Part shown: piece after piece, positions 36,889 through 45,621 of the stretch
How the letters are laid out: each line of letters starts with the position of its first letter
Position numbering within the stretch: the stretch's first letter is position 1
Source: Xanthobacteraceae bacterium
GTDB lineage: Bacteria; Pseudomonadota; Alphaproteobacteria; Rhizobiales; Xanthobacteraceae
DNA length: 64,000 nucleotides
Direction: 5' to 3'
NCBI GenBank assembly: GCA_019635585.1
Contig: JAHBZE010000002.1
Span: 248,001 to 312,000, forward strand
The notes under the pieces: model-generated
The model's input: only the letters and a program-made list of their open reading frames with translations
Told to the model about the DNA's origin: nothing
The model's database searches: none
Program-made: the position numbers and the translations under genes

Positions 36889-37239
36889 ATGAGCATTTTC
36901 GGAAGCATCATGGCCGCGATCTTCGGCAAGAACGAAGTGAAGGCCGACGGCACCCCGGCCAGCTCCAAGCCGCTGCCGATGGTAGATGTCGAAGCGATGA
37001 TGGAGAAGCTTGCGAAAGATAGCGGCCGCCCGTCGAACTGGCGCGTTTCCATTGTCGATCTGATGACGCTTCTGAAGCTCGACTCGAGCTTGGGCGCGCG
37101 CCAGAAGCTCGCGAAGGAACTCGGCTATACCGGCAACGTGAACGACACCGCGCCGATGAACATCTGGCTGCACAAGCAGGTGATGACCAAGATCGCCGAC
37201 GCCGGCGGCAAAATTCCATCGGACATCAAGACCGCCTGA
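36889..37239 (+). CDS. DUF3597 family protein
   Basis: The 116-residue protein has an N-terminal amphipathic stretch (MSIFGSIMAAIFGKNEVKA) followed by the conserved domain VDVEAMMEKLAKDSGRPSNWRVSIVDLMTLLKLDSSLGARQKLAKELGY and GNVNDTAPMNIWLHKQVM. This is DUF3597, of unknown function, related in pattern to LysM-associated helical domains. AGGGAGAAGC precedes the ATG at 36889. It has its own terminator. Confidence 0.92.
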   Translation: MSIFGSIMAAIFGKNEVKADGTPASSKPLPMVDVEAMMEKLAKDSGRPSNWRVSIVDLMTLLKLDSSLGARQKLAKELGYTGNVNDTAPMNIWLHKQVMTKIADAGGKIPSDIKTA

Positions 37240-37263
37240 TTTCAGAATTATTGCGATGCAATG

Positions 37264-37294
37264 GCGGCCCCTTGCGAGGGGCCGCTTTTGTTTT
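37264..37294 (+). terminator. Terminator of the DUF3597 gene
   Basis: GCGGCCCC (37264-37271) pairs with GGGGCCGC (37278-37285) around TTGCGA, followed by TTTTGTTTT. Confidence 0.93.
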
Positions 37295-37357
37295 GGTTCC
37301 CGGAACACATTGCCGCAGTCGCGCGTTACGTGCCGAATAGCGATGGAGGACCGAAAC

Positions 37358-37552
37358 ATGTCGACTTTGAATCGAATGGACCGGACTTCAGCCGAGCGCC
37401 GCCGCGCGTTACGCCGTGCCGAACGCGAGGATTTTCTGCGGGTGATCGGCGACGACCGGGAGATGGATTCGCCCGATGCCGCGATGATCGCGGCCAGTTC
37501 GCGGCCGCCGCAGAACGATCAAACCTACGAGGGCCTGCGCGGCAACCTTTAG
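37358..37552 (+). CDS. Small hypothetical protein (64 aa)
   Basis: The highly charged protein begins MSTLNRMDRTSAERRRALRRAEREDFLRVIGDDREMDSPDAA. It is Arg/Glu-rich and probably helical in the first half and disordered after. GGAGG lies eight bases upstream of the ATG at 37358, which decides the start; ATG 37343 is in frame. No family is known to me. It is convergent with the DUF3140 gene. Confidence 0.6.
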   Translation: MSTLNRMDRTSAERRRALRRAEREDFLRVIGDDREMDSPDAAMIAASSRPPQNDQTYEGLRGNL

Positions 37553-37575
37553 AAATCTCGTTGCCGCGAGACACC

Positions 37576-38094
37576 TTACTTCAGCGGGTCGTGCCCCCAG
37601 TTCATCAGCGAATAACGCCACGGCGTTTCGCTCACGTCGCCGTCCGGCCGCTGCGCGGCATGGCGCTTCACATAGGCCGCGACCTTGCGCATGTGCGAAT
37701 AGTCATCCGGGGTATAATCCCGCGGCTTCTTGCGCTTGATTTCGAGGATCCGCTGCGCCGACCAATGTCCGGCGGCGCTTTCGCCAACCCATTTCTCCAG
37801 CGCTTGCGGAGTCATATTCACCGAACGATCGAACTCGCGGACGATCCGGTCTTCCCTGCCCGCGCTTTTGCGAAGGCGGCTGGCACGGACTTCCGGCCAG
37901 CTCATCTCCGCTTCGGTGCGCTTTCGCGCCTTGCGCTTTCTCTTCGCAGTCGATCTGCGCTGCGCGATCTTTTTTTTGGCCAGGGTTTTCGCCTTCTTGC
38001 GCGGCGCGGACGACGTGCGCTTCGACTTCTTCGCCTTGCGCCTGACTTTGGCTTTCGATTTGGTTTTCGACTTTTTCCGCTTCGATTTGGCCAT
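37576..38094 (-). CDS. DUF3140 protein with a long histone-like basic tail
   Basis: The 172-residue protein has two parts. Residues 1-65 are almost entirely Lys, Arg, Ser and Ala (MAKSKRKKSKTKSKAKVRRKAK...), like an H1-type tail. Residues 75-172 are a DUF3140 domain: REFDRSVNMTPQALEKWV, RILEIKRKKPRDYTPDDYSHMRKV, YVKRHAAQRP and the terminal WRYSLMNWGHDPLK. DUF3140 is usually a stand-alone domain of about 110 residues and unknown function. The basic tail suggests nucleic-acid binding; that is inference. The start at 38094 excludes a non-gene-like upstream frame. Confidence 0.85.
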   Translation of the reverse strand: MAKSKRKKSKTKSKAKVRRKAKKSKRTSSAPRKKAKTLAKKKIAQRRSTAKRKRKARKRTEAEMSWPEVRASRLRKSAGREDRIVREFDRSVNMTPQALEKWVGESAAGHWSAQRILEIKRKKPRDYTPDDYSHMRKVAAYVKRHAAQRPDGDVSETPWRYSLMNWGHDPLK

Positions 38095-38761
38095 GATGCC
38101 TCTCGTTCGATGCTGCGGAACAACGCGGTGCCTGCTTGCGAGTTCCCGCGCACGGCAGCGCCTGCTCGCGCCTGAAATCAGGCCGAGGCATAAGGCGGCG
38201 CGGAACGCCGGGGCATGACCGCGCCCTCCACGGCCGCCTGCACGAAAGTAAAAGTGCAGACGAAGGTTCTTCACCGCGAAAGCCGGGTCTTCTCCGGCGT
38301 CCCGCGCACGATGGGCTTCGGCCTGCTTCGCATGATCCCCGGTGGACTGACCGAACTATCCACCGCTGGCGGACCTTCTCTGCTTTGCCGTACTTGCGTT
38401 GGCACGCGTTCCAGACAAAGCCGCCAAGAAAGGTCCTTGTGACGAGCGGCAGGCTCGCCGGAACCATGCGACTTCAGCCGCCGCACTACGCCCGCGCGCC
38501 GGGCAAATGCGGCCACCGCTTCCGGCCCGCCTGTCGGGCGACGCGCTGCCCGAAGGCCCTTGATGAGCCGGAACGGCGCGACAGTAACCGCGCGGCGGCG
38601 AGCGGGGATTTCTTTTTCGGTGCTGCCCGGAAGCCTTTGCGCGCATGGCCGAATTTGAAACGCCGAAATTCTTTATCCCCGTTTCCGCACGGAATTGTTA
38701 TTTCCCGCGCGCTGGAGCGCGCGGACAAATCCGTTACGATGCGCGCAGGAGGCGCTACGCA
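38095..38761. other. Gene-free stretch rich in short hairpins
   Basis: Long overlapping frames occur on both strands here, but none has a ribosome site, a plausible start or protein-like composition. The sequence forms several compact hairpins: CTGCAC/GTGCAG around GAAAGTAAAA near 38240-38261, GCCGG/CCGGC near 38282-38298, and GCCCG/CGGGC near 38526-38540. This resembles a structured RNA or a dispersed repeat more than coding DNA. The limits of about 38215-38590 are approximate. Confidence 0.45.
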
Positions 38762-39325
38762 TTGGACCCGAAGTTCACCGACGCAAGCCAGACGCTTTCC
38801 TTCAGCCGCGCAAAGCTCGCGCGGCGGATGCTTTTCCTCGGATTATTGTCGCTGGCTGCGGGCGTCTTCCTGCTCTGGCTGAATGACAACCGGCAGACGC
38901 TGTTCATGGGCTATTTCGGCCTCGCGGTCGGCCTACTGATCTGCGGCTACGAATTTCACCGCTTCTTCAATCCGGCAAAGCCGCTGCTCGTGCTATCGCC
39001 GGAAGGGGTCCGCATGCGGATCGAGCTGGTGAAGGAATATCTGATCCCGTGGAGCGAAGTTCGCGAAGTCGGCTCGGCCGATATCGAAGGCAGCTTTCGC
39101 GGCCAGCGCGTCAAATTCAACAATGTCACCTATGTCGCCGTCACGAGATCGTTTTACGAGCGCGTGATTTACGTCGACAACTGGTTCCTGCGCGGACCGG
39201 GCTGGGACACGAATTACATCCCGGCGAACGGCCTTGTCCGCGTCGCGCTGCACCACGAAATCCTTCCTGCGACGGCGGAAGAACTGCGGACGGCAGTGGA
39301 GACGCGGTGGAAGAAATTCAGGTGA
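38762..39325 (+). CDS. Two-helix membrane protein with a PH-like cytosolic domain
   Basis: About 187 residues from a TTG start at 38762. It is chosen because AGGAGG lies ten bases upstream, better than the ATG at 38645, whose extra 39 residues look non-coding. After a charged opening (LDPKFTDASQTLSFSRAKLARR) come two transmembrane helices (about 24-39 and 47-63). A beta-rich domain follows (LVLSPEGVRMRIELVKEYLIPWSEVREV ...). The layout resembles STM3941-type proteins whose soluble part is PH-like. That match is by eye only. Confidence 0.68.
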   Translation: MDPKFTDASQTLSFSRAKLARRMLFLGLLSLAAGVFLLWLNDNRQTLFMGYFGLAVGLLICGYEFHRFFNPAKPLLVLSPEGVRMRIELVKEYLIPWSEVREVGSADIEGSFRGQRVKFNNVTYVAVTRSFYERVIYVDNWFLRGPGWDTNYIPANGLVRVALHHEILPATAEELRTAVETRWKKFR

Positions 39326-39346
39326 GATAACCTCACGGCGTCGCTG

Positions 39347-40132
39347 TTACCGCTTTCCGCTACGGCCACTGGCAGTAAGAATGTCTTCCGGCGGAACATA
39401 CTGGAAGCACTCGACACCGAACCAGCAGGCCCCGACGATTCCGTCTTTCATGATTTGCCTGCCCTTTACGGTTACTCCGCCATCCAGATGAACATAGGTG
39501 GCGTAGTTGTTTTCCCCGATAAGCAGAATTCCCTGCGAACCGGAGAACAACAGACGCCCTTCGAGAATGGCCTTCATGTCCGACGCAATAATATTCATCG
39601 TTCTCGGCTCCGGACTTGCCACCCGATAGAATGCGTTGAGATGCCCCCAAGCAAACAGCAAAAGCTGCGTCGCAACGAAAATCGATACGTACAGCGCAAG
39701 GCTGTTCCAATCTTTCGAAATGCCGGCGTAGGCGAGCAACACAACGACAAGAAATCCCGCAAGTACGATCGTAATTCCGATGCTTGCGTAAAAGATTGAC
39801 CAGACCGCAAGTGCCGCGACGAATGCCGGAAGCGCATAGGCGAGCGCCTTCCGGCCGGCGGACCTCACGCTCAGATGCGTAATGGCGTATTGAAAGGCAA
39901 AGAGAAGAATCGCTACCGCAAGCGGGATCGCGCTGAAGATGTAGTAATCTGAAATCGAGAAGAACGGTAGAAACGCAAGATCGAAATAGCTAAAATAGCC
40001 GACGGTGTAAGGCATCACGACGAACAGACTGATAAGCGAGGCAGAAGTCACCACCACCAGCCATTGCGAACCGAAGGACTTCGCCGCGCTGCCGCGCGAA
40101 AGCGTCTTCGCCTTTTCTCTTATTTTTCGCAT
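39347..40132 (-). CDS. Multi-pass membrane protein of unknown function
   Basis: The 261-residue protein has a basic N-terminus and about five transmembrane helices between residues 25 and 175 (WLVVVTSASLISLFVVMPYTVG, AIPLAVAILLFAFQYAI, ALPAFVAALAVWSIFYASIG and others). A C-terminal soluble domain of about 85 residues follows (GRLLFSGSQGILLIGENNYATYVHLDGG). The base composition is a little less GC-rich than its neighbours, which could mean acquisition. No family is recognised. The ATG at 40132 follows GGGGGG. Confidence 0.75.
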   Translation of the reverse strand: MRKIREKAKTLSRGSAAKSFGSQWLVVVTSASLISLFVVMPYTVGYFSYFDLAFLPFFSISDYYIFSAIPLAVAILLFAFQYAITHLSVRSAGRKALAYALPAFVAALAVWSIFYASIGITIVLAGFLVVVLLAYAGISKDWNSLALYVSIFVATQLLLFAWGHLNAFYRVASPEPRTMNIIASDMKAILEGRLLFSGSQGILLIGENNYATYVHLDGGVTVKGRQIMKDGIVGACWFGVECFQYVPPEDILTASGRSGKR

Positions 40133-40160
40133 TCGAGCCCCCCGCCCGAAACCAGCAAAC

Positions 40161-41333
40161 CTACATCCGCTTCGCAACTTCCTCGAGCATCACTTCGGTC
40201 GCGCCGCCGCCGATCGCCTGCACGCGCGCATCGCGGCTCATGCGTTCGATCGCGCTCTCGCGCATGAAGCCCAAGCCGCCGTGGAATTGCACGCAATCGT
40301 ACATCACTTCGTTGACGAGCTCGCCGCAGTACGCCTTCACCATCGAAACTTCTTTCGTGGCGTCAAACCCTCGCGCGTCCAGCCACGCCGCGTGATAGAC
40401 GAGCTGCCTGCCCGCCTCGACCTTGCCCGCAAGTTCTGCGAGCCGCTGGCGGATCGCCTGCTTCGACCACAACGGCGCGCCGAACGCCTCGCGGCTTTTC
40501 ACCCAGTCGAGCGTAAGCTCGAGCGCTGCCGAACATTCGCCGATGCACATGGCGCCTATTGTCGTGCGCTCGTTCTGGAAGTTCTTCATGATCGCGTAGA
40601 AGCCGCGGCCCTCCTGCCCGAGGATGTTTTCGGCAGGCACGCGGCAGTTGTCGAAATGCAACTCCGCGGTGTCGGACGAGCGCCAGCCGTGCTTGTCCAA
40701 AGGCCGCGCGACCTTCAACCCCGAATTGCCTTTCTCGACCAGGAGCATCGACACGCTCTGCGACGGCTGCGCCTTCGGATCGGTCTTCGCCGCGACACAG
40801 TAAAGATCGGCGTGGACGCCGTTGGTGATGAAGGTTTTCGAGCCGTTGATGACGTAGTCGTTGCCTTCGCGGCGCGCGGTGGTGCGGATGCCTTTCACGT
40901 CCGAGCCCGCGAACGGCTCGGTGACGCAGACCGCGACGATCTTCTTGCCCGCGACGACGTCCGGCATGAATTTATCTTTTAGCGCGGGCGACCCGGCATT
41001 GAAGATGTGCACCGAGGCCATGTCGGTGTGTACGAGCACGGTGATCGCGAAGCCGCCGAAGGTCGAGCGGCCAAGCTCTTCGGCAAGCACCACGGTGCCG
41101 AGCGTATCCATTTCCGAGCCGCCATATTCCGCGGGATAGCGGATGCCTAAGAAACCCAAGCTCCCCATTTTCTGTAGGACTTCGCGCGGCACATAGCCCT
41201 GCTCTTCCCATTGCAGCCCGTGCGGCTTCACTTCATTTTCGACGAAACGGCGCACCTGCGCGCGCAACTGCTCGTGTTCTTCGGAGAAATAGATCGAGCG
41301 CGTGGGCGTGGCGGACTTATCGAGCATCGTCAC
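40161..41333 (-). CDS. Acyl-CoA dehydrogenase linked to the carboxyltransferase gene
   Basis: The 390-residue flavoprotein has [15 protein letters not shown] (FAD/substrate site) and [13 protein letters not shown] in the middle and a C-terminal [34 protein letters not shown]. The medium-chain-type catalytic Glu (YEGT) is absent, since the position reads IGGGA. Glu255 in [10 protein letters not shown] sits where isovaleryl- and long-chain dehydrogenases carry their base, so the enzyme is probably active. It overlaps mccB by four bases, so it feeds that carboxylase. The substrate may be isovaleryl-CoA, citronellyl-CoA or another branched acyl-CoA. Confidence 0.92.
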   Translation of the reverse strand: MTMLDKSATPTRSIYFSEEHEQLRAQVRRFVENEVKPHGLQWEEQGYVPREVLQKMGSLGFLGIRYPAEYGGSEMDTLGTVVLAEELGRSTFGGFAITVLVHTDMASVHIFNAGSPALKDKFMPDVVAGKKIVAVCVTEPFAGSDVKGIRTTARREGNDYVINGSKTFITNGVHADLYCVAAKTDPKAQPSQSVSMLLVEKGNSGLKVARPLDKHGWRSSDTAELHFDNCRVPAENILGQEGRGFYAIMKNFQNERTTIGAMCIGECSAALELTLDWVKSREAFGAPLWSKQAIRQRLAELAGKVEAGRQLVYHAAWLDARGFDATKEVSMVKAYCGELVNEVMYDCVQFHGGLGFMRESAIERMSRDARVQAIGGGATEVMLEEVAKRM

Positions 41334-42937
41334 ATCCTGAAGACGCCGAACTTCGTTTCCGGGATCGGCGCGTTCAGCGCCGCCGCCAGCGCCAGCGACA
41401 ACACGCGCCGTGTCTCCGACGGCTGGATAATGCCGTCGTCCCAGAGCCGCGCGGTCGCAAAATACGGATCGCCCTGCTCTTCATACTGCTGGATGATCGG
41501 CGCCTTGAACGCGGCTTCTTCTTCCGCGCTCCAGCTTTTGCCTTCGGCTTCGATATTGTCGCGCCGGACGGTCGCAAGCACCGACGCCGCCTGTTCCGCG
41601 CCCATGATCGAGACGCGCGCATTCGGCCAGGTGAACAGAAAACGCGGGCCGAACGCGCGTCCGCACATGCCGTAGTTTCCGGCACCGTAAGAGCCGCCGA
41701 TGATGAGTGTCAGCTTCGGCACCGCAGCGCAGGACACGGCGGTAACCAACTTCGCGCCGTTCTTCGCGATTCCCTGGCTTTCGTAGTCGCGGCCGACCAT
41801 GAAACCGGTGATGTTCTGCAAGAACAGGAGCGGAATTTTCCGCTGGCAGCACAGCTCGACGAAATGCGCGCCTTTCAGCGAACTTTCTGAATAAAGAATC
41901 CCGTTGTTCGCGATGATGCCGACCGGCATGCCGGCGAGATGCGCGAAGCCGGTGACGAGCGTGGTGCCGTAAAGCGCCTTGAACTCGTCGAAGCGCGAGC
42001 CGTCGACGAGCCGCGCGATGATCTCGCGCACGTCGAACTGCTTGCGCTTGTCGGTGGGTATGACGCCGTCGAGTTCGCTCGTATCGAACGCGGGTTCTTC
42101 CGGCTCGCGCAATTCGATCCCTGCCCCCGCCTCGCGCGGCAAAGTGGAGACGATGTTGCGCACGATTTTGAGGGCATGTTCGTCGTCCGCGGCGAGATGG
42201 TCGGCGACGCCGGATTTTCGCGCATGCACGTCGCCGCCGCCGAGATCTTCCGCGGAGACCACTTCGCCGGTCGCGGCTTTGACGAGCGGCGGTCCGCCGA
42301 GAAAAATCGTGCCCTGGTTCTGCACGATCACGGTTTCGTCCGACATCGCCGGGACGTAAGCGCCGCCCGCGGTGCACGAGCCCATGACGGACGCGATCTG
42401 CGGAATGCCGAGCGAGGACAAGGTCGCCTGATTGTAGAAGATGCGCCCGAAATGTTCGCGATCGGGAAACACCTCAGGCCATTGCGGCAGGTTCGCGCCG
42501 CCGCTATCGACCAGATAGATGCACGGCAGCCGGTTCTCGCGCGCCACTTCCTGCGCGCGCAGATGCTTCTTCACCGTCAACGGATAATAGGTGCCGCCCT
42601 TGATGGTGGAATCGTTCGCGACGATCGCGACCTCGCGGCCCGCGACGCGCCCGATGCCGGTAATCACGCCGGCAGCATGGATCGGCTCGCCATACATGCC
42701 GTTCGCAGCGAGCGGCGAAAGTTCAAGAAACGGTGCGCCGAGATCGAGGAGCCGCAGCACGCGCTCACGCGGCAAAAGCTTGCCGCGCGCGGTGTGGCGC
42801 GCGCGCGATTTCTCGTTGCCGCCGAGGGCCGCTTCCGCGCGGCGGCTTTTCAGCGTCTCGCAAAGCGCCCGCATGGCGGCGGCATTGGCTTTGAAATCGG
42901 CGGAATGGGTATCGAGTTTACTGGCGATTTTTGTCAC
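41330..42937 (-). CDS. mccB: Methylcrotonyl-CoA carboxylase-type carboxyltransferase (beta subunit)
   Basis: The 535-residue protein has the two-part carboxyltransferase fold: [75 protein letters not shown] early, and [48 protein letters not shown] late. These are typical of MccB rather than PccB. It transfers the carboxyl group from carboxybiotin to 3-methylcrotonyl-CoA in leucine breakdown. It is coupled to the downstream acyl-CoA dehydrogenase by a four-base overlap; the alpha subunit is 9 kb away at 30664. Confidence 0.93.
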   Translation of the reverse strand: MTKIASKLDTHSADFKANAAAMRALCETLKSRRAEAALGGNEKSRARHTARGKLLPRERVLRLLDLGAPFLELSPLAANGMYGEPIHAAGVITGIGRVAGREVAIVANDSTIKGGTYYPLTVKKHLRAQEVARENRLPCIYLVDSGGANLPQWPEVFPDREHFGRIFYNQATLSSLGIPQIASVMGSCTAGGAYVPAMSDETVIVQNQGTIFLGGPPLVKAATGEVVSAEDLGGGDVHARKSGVADHLAADDEHALKIVRNIVSTLPREAGAGIELREPEEPAFDTSELDGVIPTDKRKQFDVREIIARLVDGSRFDEFKALYGTTLVTGFAHLAGMPVGIIANNGILYSESSLKGAHFVELCCQRKIPLLFLQNITGFMVGRDYESQGIAKNGAKLVTAVSCAAVPKLTLIIGGSYGAGNYGMCGRAFGPRFLFTWPNARVSIMGAEQAASVLATVRRDNIEAEGKSWSAEEEAAFKAPIIQQYEEQGDPYFATARLWDDGIIQPSETRRVLSLALAAALNAPIPETKFGVFRM

Positions 42938-43025
42938 GGGCGCTTTCCTTGGACAGGAAGGTGCCGCGCCCCGCCAAGGAAGGCAACCGTCTGGGCGACA
43001 GACTACTAGTGAACGACAAGCAGCA

Positions 43026-43274
43026 TCAGCTTCGATAGCGCACGCCCGGATCTACGTCCTCATTCCCCGGCATCCCGGCGCTAGGGGGCGCCGACCGAAA
43101 GTCCTCGCCTACTTTGGTCTCCGGACGCTTATAGCCTTTGACTGTAGCCTGTAATTCTTCGGGCCAATCTCTTTTCATTCTGCGGAAATTAGCAGTTGCA
43201 CGCGGTTTCTTAGCTTTTTTCTTTTTCTTGGTCTTACTGCTCGCTCTCCATTTTCGTGTATTTAGCGTCTTCAC
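43026..43274 (-). CDS. Small basic protein (82 aa)
   Basis: The protein has a Lys/Arg-rich N-terminus ([20 protein letters not shown]) followed by a less charged half ([21 protein letters not shown]). It begins with GTG at 43274, preceded by GGGAGGGGAAAC, a clear ribosome site. It has lower GC than its neighbours. There is no known family; nucleic-acid binding is possible from composition only. It lies between the GST gene and mccB on the same strand. Confidence 0.6.
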   Translation of the reverse strand: MKTLNTRKWRASSKTKKKKKAKKPRATANFRRMKRDWPEELQATVKGYKRPETKVGEDFRSAPPSAGMPGNEDVDPGVRYRS

Positions 43275-43299
43275 GTTTCCCCTCCCGCAATATCTCCGC

Positions 43300-43959
43300 T
43301 TATAAAGCGTCGTAATCCGGCTGCACCCAGTTCTCCTTCAGTGCCGCTTCCTTCCAGCGCTTGAAGGACGAAAGGCTGTGGATCGCCTCCACATACTCCT
43401 CGCAGGGCTCGTCGAGGCGGACTGCATAGGTCTTGAGCCGCGTCGCGACCGGCGCGAACATGCAATCGGCAGCCGAGAACGCACCGAACAGGAAATCGCC
43501 CCTTGCCCCGAAGCGGGTACGCGCATCGCGGAAGATGTCGCAGATGCGCCTGATGTCCGCCTTCACGTCGTCGGCGATACCGGCCTTGGGTGGCGCGGCG
43601 GCGCGCTTGAGATTCATCGGCATCGCTTTTCGCAGCGGCACGAAGCCCGAATGCATCTCGGCGGAAACCGAGCGCGCCAGCGCCCGCGCCGCCGGATCTT
43701 TGGGCCAGAGGTCGAACTGCGGAAACTTGTCGGCCAACGTTTCGAGGATCGCGATCGAATCCCAGATCGTGCTTTCGCCATCGATCAAAATCGGCATCTT
43801 GCCGGCGGGCGAGTAGCTCAGAATCCTCGGCTTCGATGCCGGATCGTAGATATTGATAACTTCTTCCTCGAACGGAATTTCGTTCTCCGCGAGCGCGAGC
43901 CACGGTCTGAGCGACCAGGACGAGTAGTTCTTGTTGCCGAGGATAAGTTTGAGACTCAT
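43300..43959 (-). CDS. Glutathione S-transferase family protein
   Basis: The 219-residue protein has a thioredoxin-fold N-terminal half with GNKNYSSWSLRPWLALAENEIPF, then the cis-Pro and glutathione-contact motif AGKMPILIDGESTIWDSIAILETLADKFP. The helical C-terminal half carries FGAFSAADCMFAPVATRLKTYAV. The catalytic residue is probably one of the serines in NYSSWS. The NYSSWSLRPW opening marks the YfcF/zeta-like subgroup. The substrate is unknown. Confidence 0.93.
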   Translation of the reverse strand: MSLKLILGNKNYSSWSLRPWLALAENEIPFEEEVINIYDPASKPRILSYSPAGKMPILIDGESTIWDSIAILETLADKFPQFDLWPKDPAARALARSVSAEMHSGFVPLRKAMPMNLKRAAAPPKAGIADDVKADIRRICDIFRDARTRFGARGDFLFGAFSAADCMFAPVATRLKTYAVRLDEPCEEYVEAIHSLSSFKRWKEAALKENWVQPDYDAL

Positions 43960-43972
43960 GGCCGCTACAATA

Positions 43973-44004
43973 GAAAACGCGCGGGGCGTTTGTCACCCCG
44001 CGCG
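43973..44004 (-). terminator. Terminator of the DoxX pair
   Basis: CGCGCGGGG (43978-43986) pairs with CCCCGCGCG (43996-44004). On the minus strand TTTTCTATT follows the stem, just past the DoxX stop at 44024. Confidence 0.85.
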
Positions 44005-44023
44005 CGTCAATTTGCAAAAACGA

Positions 44024-44425
44024 TCAGGCTTTGCCGCGTGCGGCGTCCACACTCCACGGGCCCGGACCAGCGGCGGCGAGGTAAAGGCAAGCGAAGCAGA
44101 ATAGCGCTGCTGTCGCGCCGCCGTTTTGCAGCGGAATGATATTGAAACCCTTGGCGGTGAACACGTGTCCGATAAAAAAGGCGAACGCGCACAGGCCCGA
44201 CAGGATAAAGGCCGAAAATTTTGAGAACAGCCCGATCAACAGCAGAAAGCCGAAAACCAATTCGATGATTCCAGAGTACCAGCCAGGCCACTGCAGAAAT
44301 GCCATAGCGGGCATCCCGGCCGGAATTCCGAAAAAGATCGACGTGCCGTAGTGAAACAGAAGCAGGCCAGTCACGATCCGGAAGATGCTCAGAATTTGCG
44401 GACGATAAGGCGTGAGAAAGTCCAT
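44024..44425 (-). CDS. DoxX family membrane protein, copy 1
   Basis: The 133-residue protein has four transmembrane helices with DoxX phrases: SIFRIVTGLLLFHYG, MAFLQWPGWYSGIIELVFGFLLLIGLFSKFSAFIL, HVFTAKGFNIIPLQNGGATAALFCFACLYLAAAGPGPWSVD. DoxX proteins are small integral membrane proteins, some linked to thiosulfate:quinone oxidoreductase or redox stress. It is a close paralogue of the next gene upstream, 54 bases away on the same strand. No catalytic partner (DoxD) is seen. Confidence 0.93.
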   Translation of the reverse strand: MDFLTPYRPQILSIFRIVTGLLLFHYGTSIFFGIPAGMPAMAFLQWPGWYSGIIELVFGFLLLIGLFSKFSAFILSGLCAFAFFIGHVFTAKGFNIIPLQNGGATAALFCFACLYLAAAGPGPWSVDAARGKA

Positions 44426-44479
44426 TGAGAATAGTCTCCTGTGAGATCAAACTAGAAGATTGAAGCGGCAGCTCATGGC

Positions 44480-44875
44480 TTACGGATTTTTCCGGATCAC
44501 AGCATCCACGCTCCACGGGCCACCCCCCGCTGCCGCGAGATAAAGGAAAGCGAATGCGTAAAACGCGGCGGCCTCACCTCCATTGACGATGGGGTGAAAA
44601 CTCTTTGCTGCGTAAACGTAAAAATATGCAGCTGCCGACAGACCCGAGAGCATGAAGGCCGACAAGCGCGTGAAAAGACCGATCACAAGTAGTGGCCCAA
44701 AGATCAGTTCGATAATTCCGGAAACGCCCGTCGGGGACGCGAGTACCGCGTTATTCATTGCATGCGCGGGATAACCCAGAATTTTCACAGTGCCATGCGC
44801 GGTCAGCAGCAACCCCGCGACGATGCGGAAAACGCTCAGCAACTGCGGACGCCAGGGCGCCAGAAGCTTTTCCAT
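44480..44875 (-). CDS. DoxX family membrane protein, copy 2
   Basis: The 131-residue paralogue of the neighbouring gene has matching architecture (LLSVFRIVAGLLLTAHGTVKILGY ... SGIIELIFGPLLVIGLFTRLSAFMLSGL ... YAAKSFHPIVNGGEAAAFYAFAFLYLAAAGGGPWSVDA). The ATG at 44875 gives the same N-terminal length as copy 1 and follows GGAGATTC. It is first of a two-gene operon made by tandem duplication. The function is not known beyond the family. Confidence 0.92.
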   Translation of the reverse strand: MEKLLAPWRPQLLSVFRIVAGLLLTAHGTVKILGYPAHAMNNAVLASPTGVSGIIELIFGPLLVIGLFTRLSAFMLSGLSAAAYFYVYAAKSFHPIVNGGEAAAFYAFAFLYLAAAGGGPWSVDAVIRKNP

Positions 44876-45100
44876 GAAGAAGAATCTCCAACAGAATTGA
44901 CGCATATAATCCGTATCAACTTTGGCCGAAGGTCAATACGGATGGCTGCAAAGATCGCCTTGTGAATTTGCGCTGCAATAATTTCGTTGCGCAGCGCACT
45001 TACGTCATGAAACGCAGCGCGAAGATCGTGGCGTTCGGGCAGGCAGCGGCAAGTAACCTGGGATACTGCGCGATACCGTATGATTGCACGCTGCGAAATC

Positions 45101-45514
45101 TCACTTCTTTTCGCCGCGCTCGTCCATCTCGAACGGCCCGCCCTCTTTCTTCCATTTCGAAAAACCGCCCTCAATATGCGCCACCGGCTTCAATCCCATC
45201 CGCTGCGCGGTCTGCGCGGCAAGCGCCGAGCGAAACGCGCCCGCGCAAAAGAACACGAACTTCTTGTCCTCGGCGAAGATCGGCTTGTGATACGGGCTAT
45301 CGGGATCGATCCAGAATTCCAGCATGCCGCGCGTGCAATGAAAGGCGCCCGGAATGCGCCCGTCCCGGCGGATTTCGCGGATGTCGCGAATATCGACGAG
45401 CACCGTGTCGTCCCGGCCTACAAGCGCGAAGGCGTCCTTCGTCGGGATCGTTTCGATTTCTTTCATCGCTTCGTCGACCATCTGCTTGTGGCCGAGCGTG
45501 ATTTTCTGGGGCAT
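45101..45514 (-). CDS. Rhodanese-like sulfurtransferase
   Basis: The 137-residue single rhodanese domain has VLVDIRDIREIRRDGRIPGAFHCTRGMLEF and the active-site loop CAGAFRSA with Cys90. The GMLEFWIDPDSPYHKPIF insert is typical of this alphaproteobacterial subgroup. It would carry sulfane sulfur on Cys90. The ATG at 45514 was preferred to the longer frame, which contains non-domain text. It lies alone, divergent from the DUF599 gene. Confidence 0.94.
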   Translation of the reverse strand: MPQKITLGHKQMVDEAMKEIETIPTKDAFALVGRDDTVLVDIRDIREIRRDGRIPGAFHCTRGMLEFWIDPDSPYHKPIFAEDKKFVFFCAGAFRSALAAQTAQRMGLKPVAHIEGGFSKWKKEGGPFEMDERGEKK

Positions 45515-45621
45515 GCGAATTGTTCCTTGACGCGAGCACAAACTAGACACGCAGTGCAGCGGGTCAAGTTGCCCGCCATGCGCGCCAATGGCAGCATCCA
45601 TGTGAGGGGGAATCGAGCTTC

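Noticed and set aside
38136-38882. Plus-strand frame of 248 codons over the non-coding stretch
   Set aside because: Arg/Ala/Pro-rich with no domain or ribosome site; it runs into the TTG-start gene out of frame.
39347-40132. Possible horizontally acquired island around the membrane protein
   Set aside because: Slightly lower GC in one gene only, with no integrase, att site or tRNA beside it; not enough to call an island.
43026-43274. Small basic frame as a ribosomal protein
   Set aside because: Composition is basic, but no ribosomal protein signature is visible; left as unknown.
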